Below the pieces are notes generated by a model. The model was not told the origin of the DNA. It ran no database searches and saw only the letters and a list, made by a program, of their open reading frames with translations. A stretch of 64,000 nt of DNA, from NCBI GenBank assembly GCA_905250115.1, contig CAJNOI010000002.1, positions 1,863,414 to 1,927,413 on the forward strand. Direction: 5' to 3'. The stretch is from Adineta steineri (taxonomy: Eukaryota > Rotifera > Eurotatoria > Adinetida > Adinetidae). Made by a program: the position numbers and the translations under genes. This document shows positions 23,603 through 34,449 of the stretch, piece by piece. Positions within the stretch are counted from its first letter, which is position 1. Each line of letters opens with the position of its first letter.

Positions 23603-25587
23603 TTAAATGTCAGATTGCTGTGCTCTTGTTAATTCAGCTTGTCGACTGACATAAAGCTAAAACAAGCAAACATTAATATAATCTTAGTAAAGCTAAATTC
23701 ACTAACTCGATTGACTGCATCAAGTATTTGATCAAGTTTTTCAGAAAGATGTTCCATCCCGTTCATATATCCTGAATGCATCAAACCATTTCTTTCTTGG
23801 TAAATTTCTTTTTCACTTGCTTTTTTCCAACCTATTATATCAGTCAATTCTTATTATGAATTGTTAAACTAAATTCTATTACCTGTCCAATGTTGAAATC
23901 TATTTAATATAAATGAAAATATCTCTTGATTTTTTTCAATCTTCATATCATCACGGGCACGTCGAAAACTATCATTAATAATCGATAAAAACATTGATAA
24001 ACAGACGAAAACAACCAAAAGAATAAATAAACTAAAACAAAATGGTCCCAAAAATGCTGCAGCCCCAACTAATTCCGTTGCATCAAATTTTAATAATGTC
24101 ATTTGAAACAGCATCTGTGCTGTTTCTAATAAACTTGAACAACCCAAAATCTTCGAAACAAATAATAAATTAAAAAGACACATAAATGCGAAGAACACAA
24201 TTAAAAACATCATAGAAAATGAAATTAATTCTTTTCCAGCATATTTAAGTGTTTCTCTAAACAACATAAGACGTTCATTAAATCGACAAAGATGAAGCAG
24301 TTTAATTGTTCCAAAAAAACAACAAAAACCATAGAAATATGTTAAGATATCATTGATATAACTTGCAAATTGTAAATTAATATAAACATATCCATTAGTT
24401 TGTTCAAATAATGAACTAATTCTTTTATATTCTTTGTATCGCCAAACATAAATTCCAACACTTGACCATGAACATACAATCATACCTACTTCAACATAAG
24501 ACCAAAACTGTTGAAAATAAGACCATTTCAATGAAAACAATGATTTAATTTCCATCCACATGAAATAAATAATAAAGATCATATAGAACATCATACAAAT
24601 CAATTGAAATGGTGATGTGAATGCTAAATTAAAGAAACAAACGATTATCTTTATCAAGAGAAAATAATCAAATTACCGTCAAAACTCATCGGTTCAACTC
24701 GAGCTGATGGACAAACTCCACCTGTCGATAAAAATTCCATGAGAAATGTCACTGCAGTAAATAATTGAACATTTGGATTATACAAAGTAAATTGAATAAT
24801 CACAGCTCGTGTTTGATTATTAATCCATCCTAATGTGTGTAGTTGAGATAGATTACTTTGAAGATCAGATAAACCACCTCGAAATTTATAAACATAACCA
24901 TCACCGGGATAACTTCCATGATCACCAACATAAGTATATGTATCTAAGTCTTTACTTGATTTGTATTGAAATGATTGACTAATGGATAAGCTATACGTTC
25001 TAATAGTTTCATTTAACCATCCTGGTTGATAGGAATGTTTGTCTTCATTGAATAAACTATAATCATATTGACATGTTGAAATAATTTCGTTTTTAACATG
25101 ACATAATTGAGATTTGGTACGTAATTGTCTCATTGTTGCCCATCCAATGAATCGATTTGTTTTATCATTGGTAAAACCACTTAAATAACGAGGTGCATCA
25201 CCATTATACCATTGTTGAGCACGAATATTTGAAACAAAACTTTCTTCTAACCATAACCAATATTCATTTATGGTCGAGATCTATTATTTATAGAGATAGA
25301 AAAATATTTACATCAAAATCTCTAACCTTTGAATAATCAGAATTAATTTCTCTTGAATTATAAAAATACTTTTGTAAATGATCAACTTGAAAATATCCAT
25401 TAGAATTTTGATTTGAATAAGTGATTGTATAAAGTAAAATGAAAAAGCAGAAGTAACTTAAAATTTCCCGAATAAAGGACCACATCTGAATTTCTTTTAA
25501 ACGTTCTTGACGTGCAACAGCTATTTGACGTTTAGTTAAACGATTTAGTCGAATAGAAGAATGACATGTGAATATTGAAGGTTGTTT
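23603..25587 (-). CDS. Polycystin-family (PKD1/PKD2-like) channel, C-terminal part; 5' end lost in assembly gap
   Basis: Exons complement(23603..23656, 23707..23831, 23883..24623, 24677..25280, 25312..25587) read in phase to 599 residues. The first visible exon opens after an AG acceptor at 25588, so the N-terminus lies in or beyond the N gap. Order: cytosolic KRQIAVARQERLKEIQMW; TM1 (YFCFFILLY); extracellular polycystin/TOP domain with WLWLEESF, FIGWATMRQLR, PGDGYVYKF and QFTLYNPNVQLFTAV; then about five TM segments. The pore region (LFQMTLLKFDATEL, AFLGPFCFSLF) precedes S6 (SMFLSIINDSFRRA). A short charged tail with a coiled coil ends at 23603. The pore sequence is closer to PKD1-like than PKD2, by inference. 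Role: cation channel or mechanosensor subunit, often ciliary. A large extracellular N-terminus may be missing. Confidence 0.9.
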
Positions 25588-25614
25588 CTATAACAGATAT
25601 GATATACTTATTTC

Positions 25615-25714
25615 NNNNNNNNNNNNNNNNNNNNNNNNNNNNNNNNNNNNNNNNNNNNNNNNNNNNNNNNNNNNNNNNNNNNNNNNNNNNNNNNNNNNNN
25701 NNNNNNNNNNNNNN
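25615..25714. other. Assembly gap (100 N)
   Basis: Exactly 100 unresolved bases, a conventional scaffold gap of unknown true length. It removes the 5' part of the polycystin gene, and sequence on its two sides need not be adjacent in the genome. Confidence 1.
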
Positions 25715-26095
25715 TGAGCGAATGACACTCGGACTCGAGTTCTACCCTTTGAAATACCTCTTGGAATGTATTTTTCTGGAAATCAGATTTCGATGTTTTT
25801 GTACTCTGTAGACACACAATCAATCAATCAGACAATTTATGTTTGTAAGACTCTTCTCTACGAGAAAGAGAATTAAACTAATGTAATTTATTCCAATTAA
25901 TTAATAGAAAAAGAACGGTAAGGTTAAAATTAGAATTACAAAAAGTTATTTTTTCATATAAAAATAATAATAAATAACGTTGAAATTAAATACTAATAAA
26001 ATAAGATAAAACTATAATTATTTACTTAAATTAATTCAACAAAATAGACTAGAATAAAACTATTTTATAAGATGATAAATAAGATATTAAAATTA

Positions 26096-26310
26096 GGGCT
26101 GTCACATTACCATTACCGGTAGTAAGTAATAATTTTTAACATTATTATTATTACTAGTGATTAGCAATAAATCTTACAAAGTAATAAAAATAATAAGAGT
26201 GATAAGTAGTAAAAAATTAATACAATTATACAATAAAGTAATAACGGTACTAGAGTAATAAAGTAATAAGAAAACAATAAGTAATACTCATATAACATTG
26301 TAAAAATAGT
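26096..26310. repeat. Degenerate TAATAA/AAGTAA low-complexity repeat
   Basis: Irregular units of TAATAATAAGTAATA type run for about 200 bp, including ACCGGTAGTAAGTAAT near its start. Confidence 0.6.
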
Positions 26311-26529
26311 TTTAATGATCAGTTAGATTGGCGCTATCGCACAAAGGCATAATGAAAACACTATATCTATTTATATCAGCGTATATCGTTCCGAATATTG
26401 GTACATTATTGATTGATAAACCAGCAGTATTTTTTGATTTTGCCGAAATGAAAACAAATAGTACAAAAACAATATAACCAATAACAAGAAAATGATGCTC
26501 TGATTTACTCAATCCCTGTTACATGAAAC

Positions 26530-26720
26530 ATCCCAGATCGTCCATTACGAGCCTTCGTATACATCCTATATACGGTTCATATCCGATCGTATTGCTCCGT
26601 ATTAATAAGGGCCGTATTATGACCGTGCATCTCCGTGATCGTATACGAACAAATACAGACGTCGTACACGAGAGTATATTCGTTAATAAACGATCGTTTT
26701 CATTGTCGTATATGATCGTT
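26530..26720. repeat. CGTAT/ATACG-rich block
   Basis: The pentamer CGTAT or its complement ATACG recurs about ten times in 190 bp, often as GATCGTAT. This is far more than expected in such AT-rich DNA and unlike any flanking sequence. Confidence 0.55.
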
Positions 26721-26801
26721 TCTATTCGTTTTTTCTCTGCTTGGGATTCGATCGCAAGTGCGAATCTATAGCATTGTAACGCTTTATGTTTACTGAATTC
26801 T

Positions 26802-26820
26802 GGACCGGAATTTCCGGTCC
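26802..26820. repeat. Short palindrome GGACCGGAA/TTCCGGTCC
   Basis: Nine-base arms GGACCGGAA and TTCCGGTCC surround a single central T, giving a near-perfect 19-bp palindrome that could form a cruciform or be a dimeric protein site. Confidence 0.7.
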
Positions 26821-26959
26821 GATAGTTCGTCAATTGATTGATTCAACAATTCTTGAGCGGAATCTAAATAAAAACAAAATAATATTATTTTATAAACTTG
26901 TACTTACTTTTGGTTCACTTGTTAAATAAAATCTAAAATATAATAAAATAAAATAATTT

Positions 26960-27066
26960 GAGGGTGTAGGTGTGAGGTGGATGGGGAACAAACTGCTTTC
27001 ACACCCTCACGCGGGTAAGGAGTGTGGATGAGGGAAAAAGAGAACATCTACCCACACCCACACCCA
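26960..27066. repeat. TG-rich/CA-rich inverted element C (double)
   Basis: Two adjacent units. 26960-27010 has GAGGGTGTAGGTGTGAGG against CACACCCTC; 27013-27066 has GAGTGTGGATGAGGG, a purine-rich AAAAAGAGAACATC loop, then repeated CCCACA units. The second loop resembles those of elements F and G. Confidence 0.75.
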
Positions 27067-29692
27067 AATGAACTTTCGATAAGATCTGTGTAAATGCTTT
27101 TTATCAAATTTCACATTTGGATCGTATGTACTTATATGAGTGAGAACGATTATTATAAGAATAACATAGACTAATGATATATTATTTCTCAAAGATGACA
27201 AAAAAAGCGGTAAAAACCGGCTAACGAGAAAAGTTTGACCGAACCAGAGTGGCGGTCAGTACCGGTTTACCGGATCAGTTACAAAGATGATATGGCCCCG
27301 TTTATCTTCTTCCACTTATGAGAACCTCTGGTCCGCTACAGTTCAGCAAACTATGTATACTATCTCAATCAAATTAATCACTACCGGTGGTTAGCTCTTA
27401 ACAAACTACTACAATATGGTGAGTAAATGCCACCCGTAACGATATGGCTAATTAAGTTGGCCGCCTATAATATTAATAAGGTAGTCCGTGCGAGATAATT
27501 CACTAAATCCTATGATAAACTATGGTACAGCTGGTCTTTGCTGCTGACTACAGCTCAGTAAGCCATATTGCCCTTCTTCACATGGTTAATCAATAGTGCC
27601 CTCTACAGCTCAGCCAATTTTGATCAACCACGTTCGTTTTATTAATCGAAGTCAGCGGCCTGAGTTCAATTCACCTGCTTTTATCTACGATCTGAAATGT
27701 CAGGATCTTCTGTTCACGCGATTATTAACAAATGAAAACGTTCTTTTTTTAATCGATCTTGGGCGTTTACATCATATGTTATACACTTCTTCACAAACCA
27801 TTTCTCAATCAGCTCGGCATCAATCAACTTTACTGACAGATAGTATCAGTCATATACTATTTACGAGTAGAATACTTCGTAATTAATTATTATTAGAAAT
27901 GATGTCAATAAAAGATTAGAAAAGGAGAGAGGATCTTTACCTGATAGTTGTTCGATGATCACCAAAACGATCCACAGCTTGGACATGCGAAACGATATCA
28001 TCGTAAACAAGTGAAACACTTTCCGTGCTCAAGTGGTTCAACGATGATACAAGATAAGAATATCGAAGTGAAAAACGTCAAATGAGAGACTTATATTGAT
28101 GTACTTGTTCAAAGAAAATGAGAAGAAGGAATGAAATGAAATTAAAGAATGTCTCCTCTTTATATTTTCCTCTCTCTCCGTCTTCGCTCGTTTGCTTACT
28201 TATCTATTTTTCAGTGACTTCACCGGGCACGACTTAGACAAACACTTTTTAAAGATCAAAAACAAATAATACAAGAAATTCCTGGAAAAAGCCCAGCAAC
28301 ATTTTCGGAGAAAAACTCAATAAATGTCTGTTTACTCTACACTATTAAAGTTATTATTTTACATAAATTGGTATATCATCAATTAATGATCAATGATACA
28401 TTCCATATCTATGCAATTTCTATGTTTGAAGAACAAAGAAAAACTTTTATTGTTATTTAGAAAAGAGAAAATGAATTTTAACTTCATTTGTATATGATTT
28501 TATTAGAAAAACATATGCTGAAAAGAAAACGAACTACTTAAGTGTAGTACAGATAAAACTGTTTCAATTAGTCTTTGTATAAGTAATAAATTTTAATGCT
28601 TTCAGTCATCTTAAATATGTCCAAATAAGGTGAATATAAAGAAACTGCTAGACAAAAAAATGGATGATTTTTCCATGTCAACACAATTAAAATGAAACTT
28701 TTTGTTTGATAAGAAAATAAACAACATAAAAAAGGACATGTCTCCGGTGAAATATCAATAAATTATTGCCGTCAATCGGAACGATGTCCATTTATTTGTT
28801 CCATCAAGTCAGATTGTTTTTATGAATCGTTTCTTTTATTTTTTACCTGCTCACTTATTTGTACTTAATTATTCCTCCTTTGATTTTGGTAAGTTTCTGT
28901 CAAAAACCGTACACATTTCGAACAGATGATACTTCGTTACTCATCATCTGATAAAAATATTTAACATGTGAGCAGATTAGTGTATGTTTAATTAGAATCT
29001 GATGAATAGGAAGGCGTTTTTTTGTCTTACAGACAAAATTACATGTTTTAAATTCAATGAAATAATAGTCGTTAAAAGATACTATCACGGATAATCACTG
29101 TCTCAATGGATATTACGACCGAAAGCTCCACTATTCTTGTAATTAGCTATGTCAAGTTTTCTGTACCAAGATCAGAAGCTGGCTCTCTTTCCGATTTCTA
29201 CAACATGAGCTTGTTCAACAGGCAGCTTAGATATACAATGCCACTAGCACCTGCCGAGACTTTAATTTTCAGATCCATGCTCAATCGATTAGATTTTTTC
29301 ATACTCCGACAAGAAGGGCACTGATGATATATAGCGATGTTTTTTTGCTCGTACCTGATGGTCGCTCCACTCACATAATTCAAGTCATTTTGATGATAAT
29401 CTGATCAGTACCCCGTTAGAACTGTCTCTTTTTTCATAGTGGCATCCATGTGACGGAACCGTGTCTCGATGATCCTAGCCTGGCGACCAATTTCAGACAG
29501 GCACGGAAACATATACGGACCCAAGCCATTTCACCCAGTTGTATGAATCATTCCACCATCGTTATGTTAACTTCATGCAAGACTGTCATTACGTGAAAGA
29601 GGATGCAAGCTCTAGGCGCCTATTTCTTGAACAAGTCTGCAAAAAACATGTTTTTAGTTATCTATCAGACTTTTTAGATAACCGGTCACTTG

Positions 29693-29802
29693 TGGCTGTG
29701 GGTTTGGGAGTAGCTGGGTACTGGTATAGACTCTGATAAAGATTCACACCCAGACTCAGAGCCAGACCTACACCTTCACACAACCACACTCACACCCACC
29801 CT
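29693..29802. repeat. TG-rich/CA-rich inverted element D
   Basis: Left arm GGCTGTGGGTTTGGGAG, a 40-nt spacer, and a long right arm of CACACCC/CACACT units ending ACACCCACCC. Confidence 0.65.
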
Positions 29803-29848
29803 AATGTGTAATCAAATTAAAATGCGTTAAGATTAATATACAACTTTT

Positions 29849-29888
29849 AGGATGTGTTAGAGATGGATAGGATACCCACACCCACCCT
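29849..29888. repeat. TG-rich/CA-rich inverted element E (short)
   Basis: GGATGTGTTAGAGATGG followed by ATACCCACACCCACCC. A shorter copy of the same design, 47 bp from element D. Confidence 0.6.
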
Positions 29889-29995
29889 TAAGAATGTTTC
29901 GTTTAATTGAATTATTTTATTTTGATTATTCGAAGAAAAACATATAAATGTTCATTTCAAATAAAAACCAAAAACATGATTAAAGAGATTTTTTA

Positions 29996-31268
29996 TTAAA
30001 TATTATCTTCACAGTGACATATCGCATTGCGACCATGATAAAGGGAATCATCATTATCACTATAAAGAGTATCATCATAAATAGAATTAGGAGCATCATC
30101 AAGGAATAATTCAGAAACATAATCACGATTGCAAGTAGCACTGCTACGCATTGCATAATAATCTTTATTGTAATTCCAGTCACAACAATTATCACATATT
30201 GTACAAGCATGACCATTACAGGTGCGTTTTAGTTGATATGACGATGCAGGAGTCTGTTTTTGTTCTAAATGAAAAATTTCTGCTTTTCAAAATTGATTTT
30301 ATAAATATCTTCACGAGATATCGAATTTTCAAGGTATATATATGAAAACAGAGAATGCAAAGAAAATAGTAGAGTATTAGGGTGAAATATTTCTCAGTTT
30401 TGTGCACTACTCGCACGGTCTACTCTTGATTCAAAGTTAGATCACATGTGTTTGTTATTGATCAGTTTCTGAAAAGAAAAAGTTAAGACTGGCAGATTCA
30501 GCTTGTTTTTTCTTTAAAAACATAGGTCAATATATTTCGAATTATTAATCCACGTTTCCATCACGCCGTTAAGTTCCTACTCTCACACATCTTGATACAA
30601 AACTGATAGCATGATTGCCCTAATGATATGAAGTTCATAATTGTAATAACAAATGCGAATAAATAGAGTACGTCGTTACAATAATTCGGATCGATTGGAT
30701 TTATATACTGAACTCTATTGCTAATAGAAAATATCCACACACATCCGATGATAAGCCAAACGAATCCAAATAAATACATGAGTAGAACCAAGAACCATAG
30801 AGTGAACATTCCACAAGCTCTGCGACGATCATTGCAGGAGTGTAGTGCAAAAATATAGATTGGTATTGGCACAGTCATAACGAGCACGAAAAAAAAGAGA
30901 CATCCACAAACGATCAGATAAATTGGAATTTTCGGTTGAACAGGACACTGATCTTGATATTTTATGCCGATCACCAGTTGTGTTATCGGAATCCATATAC
31001 TTAATAGAACCGCACAGGAGATATACGTACATGCGCAGGCAAGAAAAATCTGCCAAATAGTTTTCCTAGGCCCACTTTCTACTTTGGGAAAATACGAAGA
31101 TGCTCGAGGTGTTGATACTGATTTTGGTGATGTTAAAGGCACATTATCACCCAAAACGGGCTCAGCAAACGAAGAATTCATTTCAGAAGCAGGTTCTAAA
31201 ATAATTTCTACTTCTGACGATGTGTTTTGATTTGTACTTATCGACACTTTGTCATTAATAGTAGACAT
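29996..31268 (-). CDS. TMEM272: TMEM272-like four-helix membrane protein
   Basis: The main exon 30581..31268 starts at MSTINDKVS. After a ~75-residue Ser/Thr-rich cytosolic segment come four hydrophobic helices (QIFLACACTYISCAVLL, IYLIVCGCLFFFVLVM, TLWFLVLLMYLFGFVWL, LYLFAFVITIMNFIS) with CPVQPKIPIY in the first loop, the TMEM272-like layout. Reading on without splicing stops at 30561 (SRNLTA). A GTAGGA donor at 30580 in phase 1 joins a coding-looking exon 29996..30264 (acceptor TTTAG) in phase. That adds a Cys-rich tail with GHACTICDNCCDW and acidic Tyr/Asp repeats, making 318 residues. The tail exon has no other plausible partner, so the spliced form is preferred. Function of the family unknown. 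Confidence 0.75.
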
Positions 31269-31539
31269 TTTATTTTGTGTGTATTTTGCAATCGAGTGTG
31301 GAGTATCAATGTGTTATCAACTTGTACCAGCTGCAAATATTCGTCAAATATAAAGTGACTATACAATTTTCGCTTCATTAAACACATGCATAGAAATAAT
31401 TGATATTTTTTAATTATGGTAATTTCATTTTACCACATGGTGTTATTTATATATAATTTACGATGTTACAGGTAGATATATTATTTATATATGTACATTA
31501 TTTAACGAGGTAATGAATCATTCTGATATTTTTCATACC

Positions 31540-32074
31540 TCATCGAGATCTCAATATAACAGAAAATGATCTACTAATAAAATTACCTTTTACTTGTGGC
31601 TGAAACTCTTGTTTTTTGATATCATTAAGTTTCTGTTCAGCATAAATAAGAGTATGCCATGGAATTTCCTTAGTTTTCTCCATATGCAGTTCAATATCAG
31701 ATGCATAACTTACTCGTTGTATATTTTGATCGAGTTGACAAACTGTTTGTTTGAGCTGTTTTAATTTTTCTTCTACTAAATTCTTAGTTGCTTTTAATCG
31801 AGTAAGTTCTTCAGACAATTTATCAAATTCAGCCTTTATTTCTAATGTTTGCGAGTCTAGTAACTTGATAACTTGTTGGCGAGCTTGTTCAGCAACTTGT
31901 TTCACTTTTTCAATAGTCGTTCTTTGCCATTCATCGATTTGTATAAACAAAGAATTATTAGAATTGTTACATTGAATCTTTTGATTGATTTTATCTTGAA
32001 GATTATTATGATCTTCGATTAATGTATCTAATTCACTAGCAATCATTGCTTGATAATGTTGATAGTTCTCCTTT
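31540..32074 (-). pseudogene. Truncated B-box-type coiled-coil protein fragment
   Basis: The exon opens at an AG acceptor (after 32075) and reads KENYQHYQAMIASELDTLI, IDEWQRTTIEKVKQVAEQAR and then a long heptad coiled coil (SEELTRLKATKNLVEEKLK). A GTAATT donor at 31586 follows, or a stop at 31540. This is the coiled-coil part of B-box/TRIM-like proteins (often with NHL repeats) that are numerous in bdelloids. The expected upstream zinc-binding exon is absent from the ~550 bp before the next gene, and no C-terminal domain follows. It is probably a 5'- and 3'-truncated copy. It stands head-to-head with the B-box-like gene at 32626. Confidence 0.6.
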
Positions 32075-32625
32075 CTAAAAAAGACAATGCAGAAAAAACT
32101 TATTTAGTAGTTTCTCATAAAGTTTCAACATCAAAATGTAATCATTGTTATTTCTTTTCTACTGTTTATATTAGCCTGCAGAAACCATATGAATCATAAT
32201 GATTGAATGATGAGAATGAATAATACACAGAACGTTTTTCTCTGTATTATATTTTAAACGATTGAAATAACAATTACATATATGTATACGAAAGATTTCT
32301 CGTGAGATGGCGCTATTATACGATAAATTTACTTTTTAAATTATTTATTATATTTGAATGCATGCATAGTCAAATGTTTCAAATTTAGAATATTCATGTC
32401 TTGTAAATTTAATAATTTTCTATGATTATTATTTTTAGAGACCAACATATTTATTGCATGTCTCGTCGTTTTTGTTGTTGACAATTGATCGATTATTGTT
32501 CTTCTTCATCTAATCGCTTTTTTTTGTTTATTTTTTCGTTCTGTTAGCGGTCAAAATATGTATACTCATTCTATGATTATCTGTTTAGAAAAATATTCTT
32601 TTCTCTAGAATAGAAAAGTTTTAAA

Positions 32626-34096
32626 ATGTCATCAAATAGTACATCTCCGGTTGCAAGTGAATCAAATAATTCATCTAGTACAGGAACTGCATGTGATGAT
32701 CGAACATGTTCCACAGCTAAATGTGTATTATGTCTTCATTGTTCTCAACAATATTGTTTCGTTCATTTTCTTAAACATAATGAACAATTATCACTTAATG
32801 CTTATAATTTTACATTAGCTATTGATCAACTTGGTATAAAATTGAATTGAATTTTAAAATGATTATGATTAATTTTTATTTCATTTTAAATAGAAGAACA
32901 AATAAAAAATCTTAAATTAGATGAATCCCTTCGTCGAACAATATATTCACTTGATCAATGGCGTAAAAATTTAATTCAAACCATTGAATATGTTTATCAA
33001 GAAAAACTTTCATCAATTAAAGCAAATTATATGCAATTAAGTAATTATTTACAACAATTTCAATTTGAACAATCATCACATATTCAAACATTAAGAATTG
33101 ATCTTGAACAAATGAAATTTGTTCGTAGTACTTATGGTTTGTTTTGTGTTTTAAAAATCTCAATAAAATTTAGTTTTATATAGATCAAGAAATGGATAAA
33201 ATTCAAACGACAATAAAACAATTACAAAATAATTTTTCTGAACTTCAATATGATTTACAATTAAAAGAACGTCAAACACCAAATATCTATGATTCAATTG
33301 AATGTGAAGTAGTATGGAAACGAGATCGAATAGAACATAGTCAAAATTCAATAATTGGCGATGGAAGTGAAGAAGATGATGATGATGTACTTGATTATTC
33401 TACAACAGGGACATCACCACCACCATCATCAACACCAAGTTCAACATCCTATGAACATTGTTTACTTTCATTTCTTATTGGAAATGATTCACTAACATCA
33501 ACAACAAATAAAGATGAGAAAATACTTTCGTCAGATATTAAAAAAATTTTACCAATTAAAAAACAATTATTAATTGAGAAAAAACAAATGAATAATACAA
33601 CAACAATGATATTAAATAATAATAATAAAAAGAGAAGAATATGTATGAGTTGTGGAAAATGCTAGTAAGTAGTTGACAACTCATCGGAAAGGAAGAATGT
33701 TTTATTGTCAGTTTAATAATATCCGATCTTGAATCCTTCGTATTGTTATTATTTCTTATGCAAATGGCTCAATAAGAATAATTCTTTATGAAAGATAGCT
33801 GATGGTTTACAAAAAAAAAAGAAATGTAAATAAAGCACTAGATGTTGTTCTAACTTATGATAGAAGCAAGATTGAAATTCCATAGATCATTCTAGAAAGT
33901 TATAATAAAGACTGAAATCCATGGTATACCATCATGTATAATATCTATAATTTTATTTTTTAGTCATCCAAGTAGTTTACAACGACATTATCGTCAATGT
34001 AAACGTCAATCTACTTCTTCAAAATTACTGGATGAAACAACATTAAAAACAGTTACAAATATGATACATCAACAATCGAATTCAGTTGATACTTAG
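32626..34096 (+). CDS. B-box-like and C2H2 zinc-finger coiled-coil protein
   Basis: Four exons, 32626..32833, 32894..33136, 33184..33664, 33964..34096, in phase, 354 residues. After a Ser/Asn-rich start, residues ~22-50 form a zinc-binding cluster (CDDRTCSTAKCVLCLHC then CFVHFLKH) of atypical B-box type. Residues ~65-200 are helical coiled coil. A Ser/Thr/Asp-rich linker follows (EEDDDDVLDYS), then a basic stretch. The C-terminus holds a single C2H2-type finger, CMSCGKCYHPSSLQRHYRQC, whose cysteine pair and histidines lie in different exons across a 299-nt intron. The combination suggests an RNA/DNA- or protein-binding regulator; no orthologue is recognised. The start codon is the first ATG after an AT-rich leader. 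Confidence 0.75.
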
Positions 34097-34449
34097 TATC
34101 AGATTACTCAGCTAGAGAATAATTATACAAAAATATTACCCAAATCTTTCATAGTTTTATCTAAATTTTTTATTTTGCTATTCTCAACATGTTTATCTGT
34201 ACATATTTTTTTCTTGTTAGCATAGCATCGAAGATATAAAAAAAGAAAAAGTCATGTTGATGTTGTTGTTATTGTTGTTACTGTTTTTTTTATATGAAAC
34301 TGTTGTATTATGTGTTATTTTCCTTTTTCAGAACAGAAAAAAAAATTGTATGTTCATGAACATTAAATCTTCAGTTTCTTTTTGTTTTTATTTTAGAATA
34401 AAATTATGAACGAATTATTTTAAAAAAATATATAAATATATATAATATA
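34097..34449. other. Intergenic spacer
   Basis: AT-rich 3' UTR/promoter region between two plus-strand genes, with poly-A-signal-like AATAAAA at about 34398. Nothing else supported. Confidence 0.55.

Larger units (their letters stand above)
25715..29995. other. Gene-poor, repeat-bearing region
   Basis: About 4.3 kb with only short broken frames. It contains AT-rich degenerate repeats (26096-26310), a CGTAT/ATACG-rich block (26530-26720), a GGACCGG palindrome (26802-26820), CCGGT-rich sequence (27215-27275), three copies of CTACAGYTCAG (27339, 27548, 27602) and three TG/CA inverted elements. Segments around 27.3-27.9 and 29.1-29.7 kb are of higher complexity, possibly decayed genes or mobile DNA, but no family could be named. 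A 66-codon minus frame at 26312-26512 begins with a hydrophobic stretch; support is weak. Confidence 0.5.

Noticed and set aside
26519-26833. Overlapping plus and minus frames of ~80-104 codons
   Set aside because: Both frames come from the CGTAT/ATACG block, which lacks stops on either strand; no protein family is recognisable.
22016-30000. Transposable element coding region
   Set aside because: I searched by eye for reverse transcriptase (YxDD), DDE transposase, integrase and tyrosine recombinase motifs in the short frames and found none that could be supported.
29980-30216. 78-codon very hydrophobic minus-strand frame
   Set aside because: It is the shadow of the Cys/Asp-rich exon 29996-30264 in another frame; the AT-rich codons of that exon read as Ile/Met in the shifted frame.
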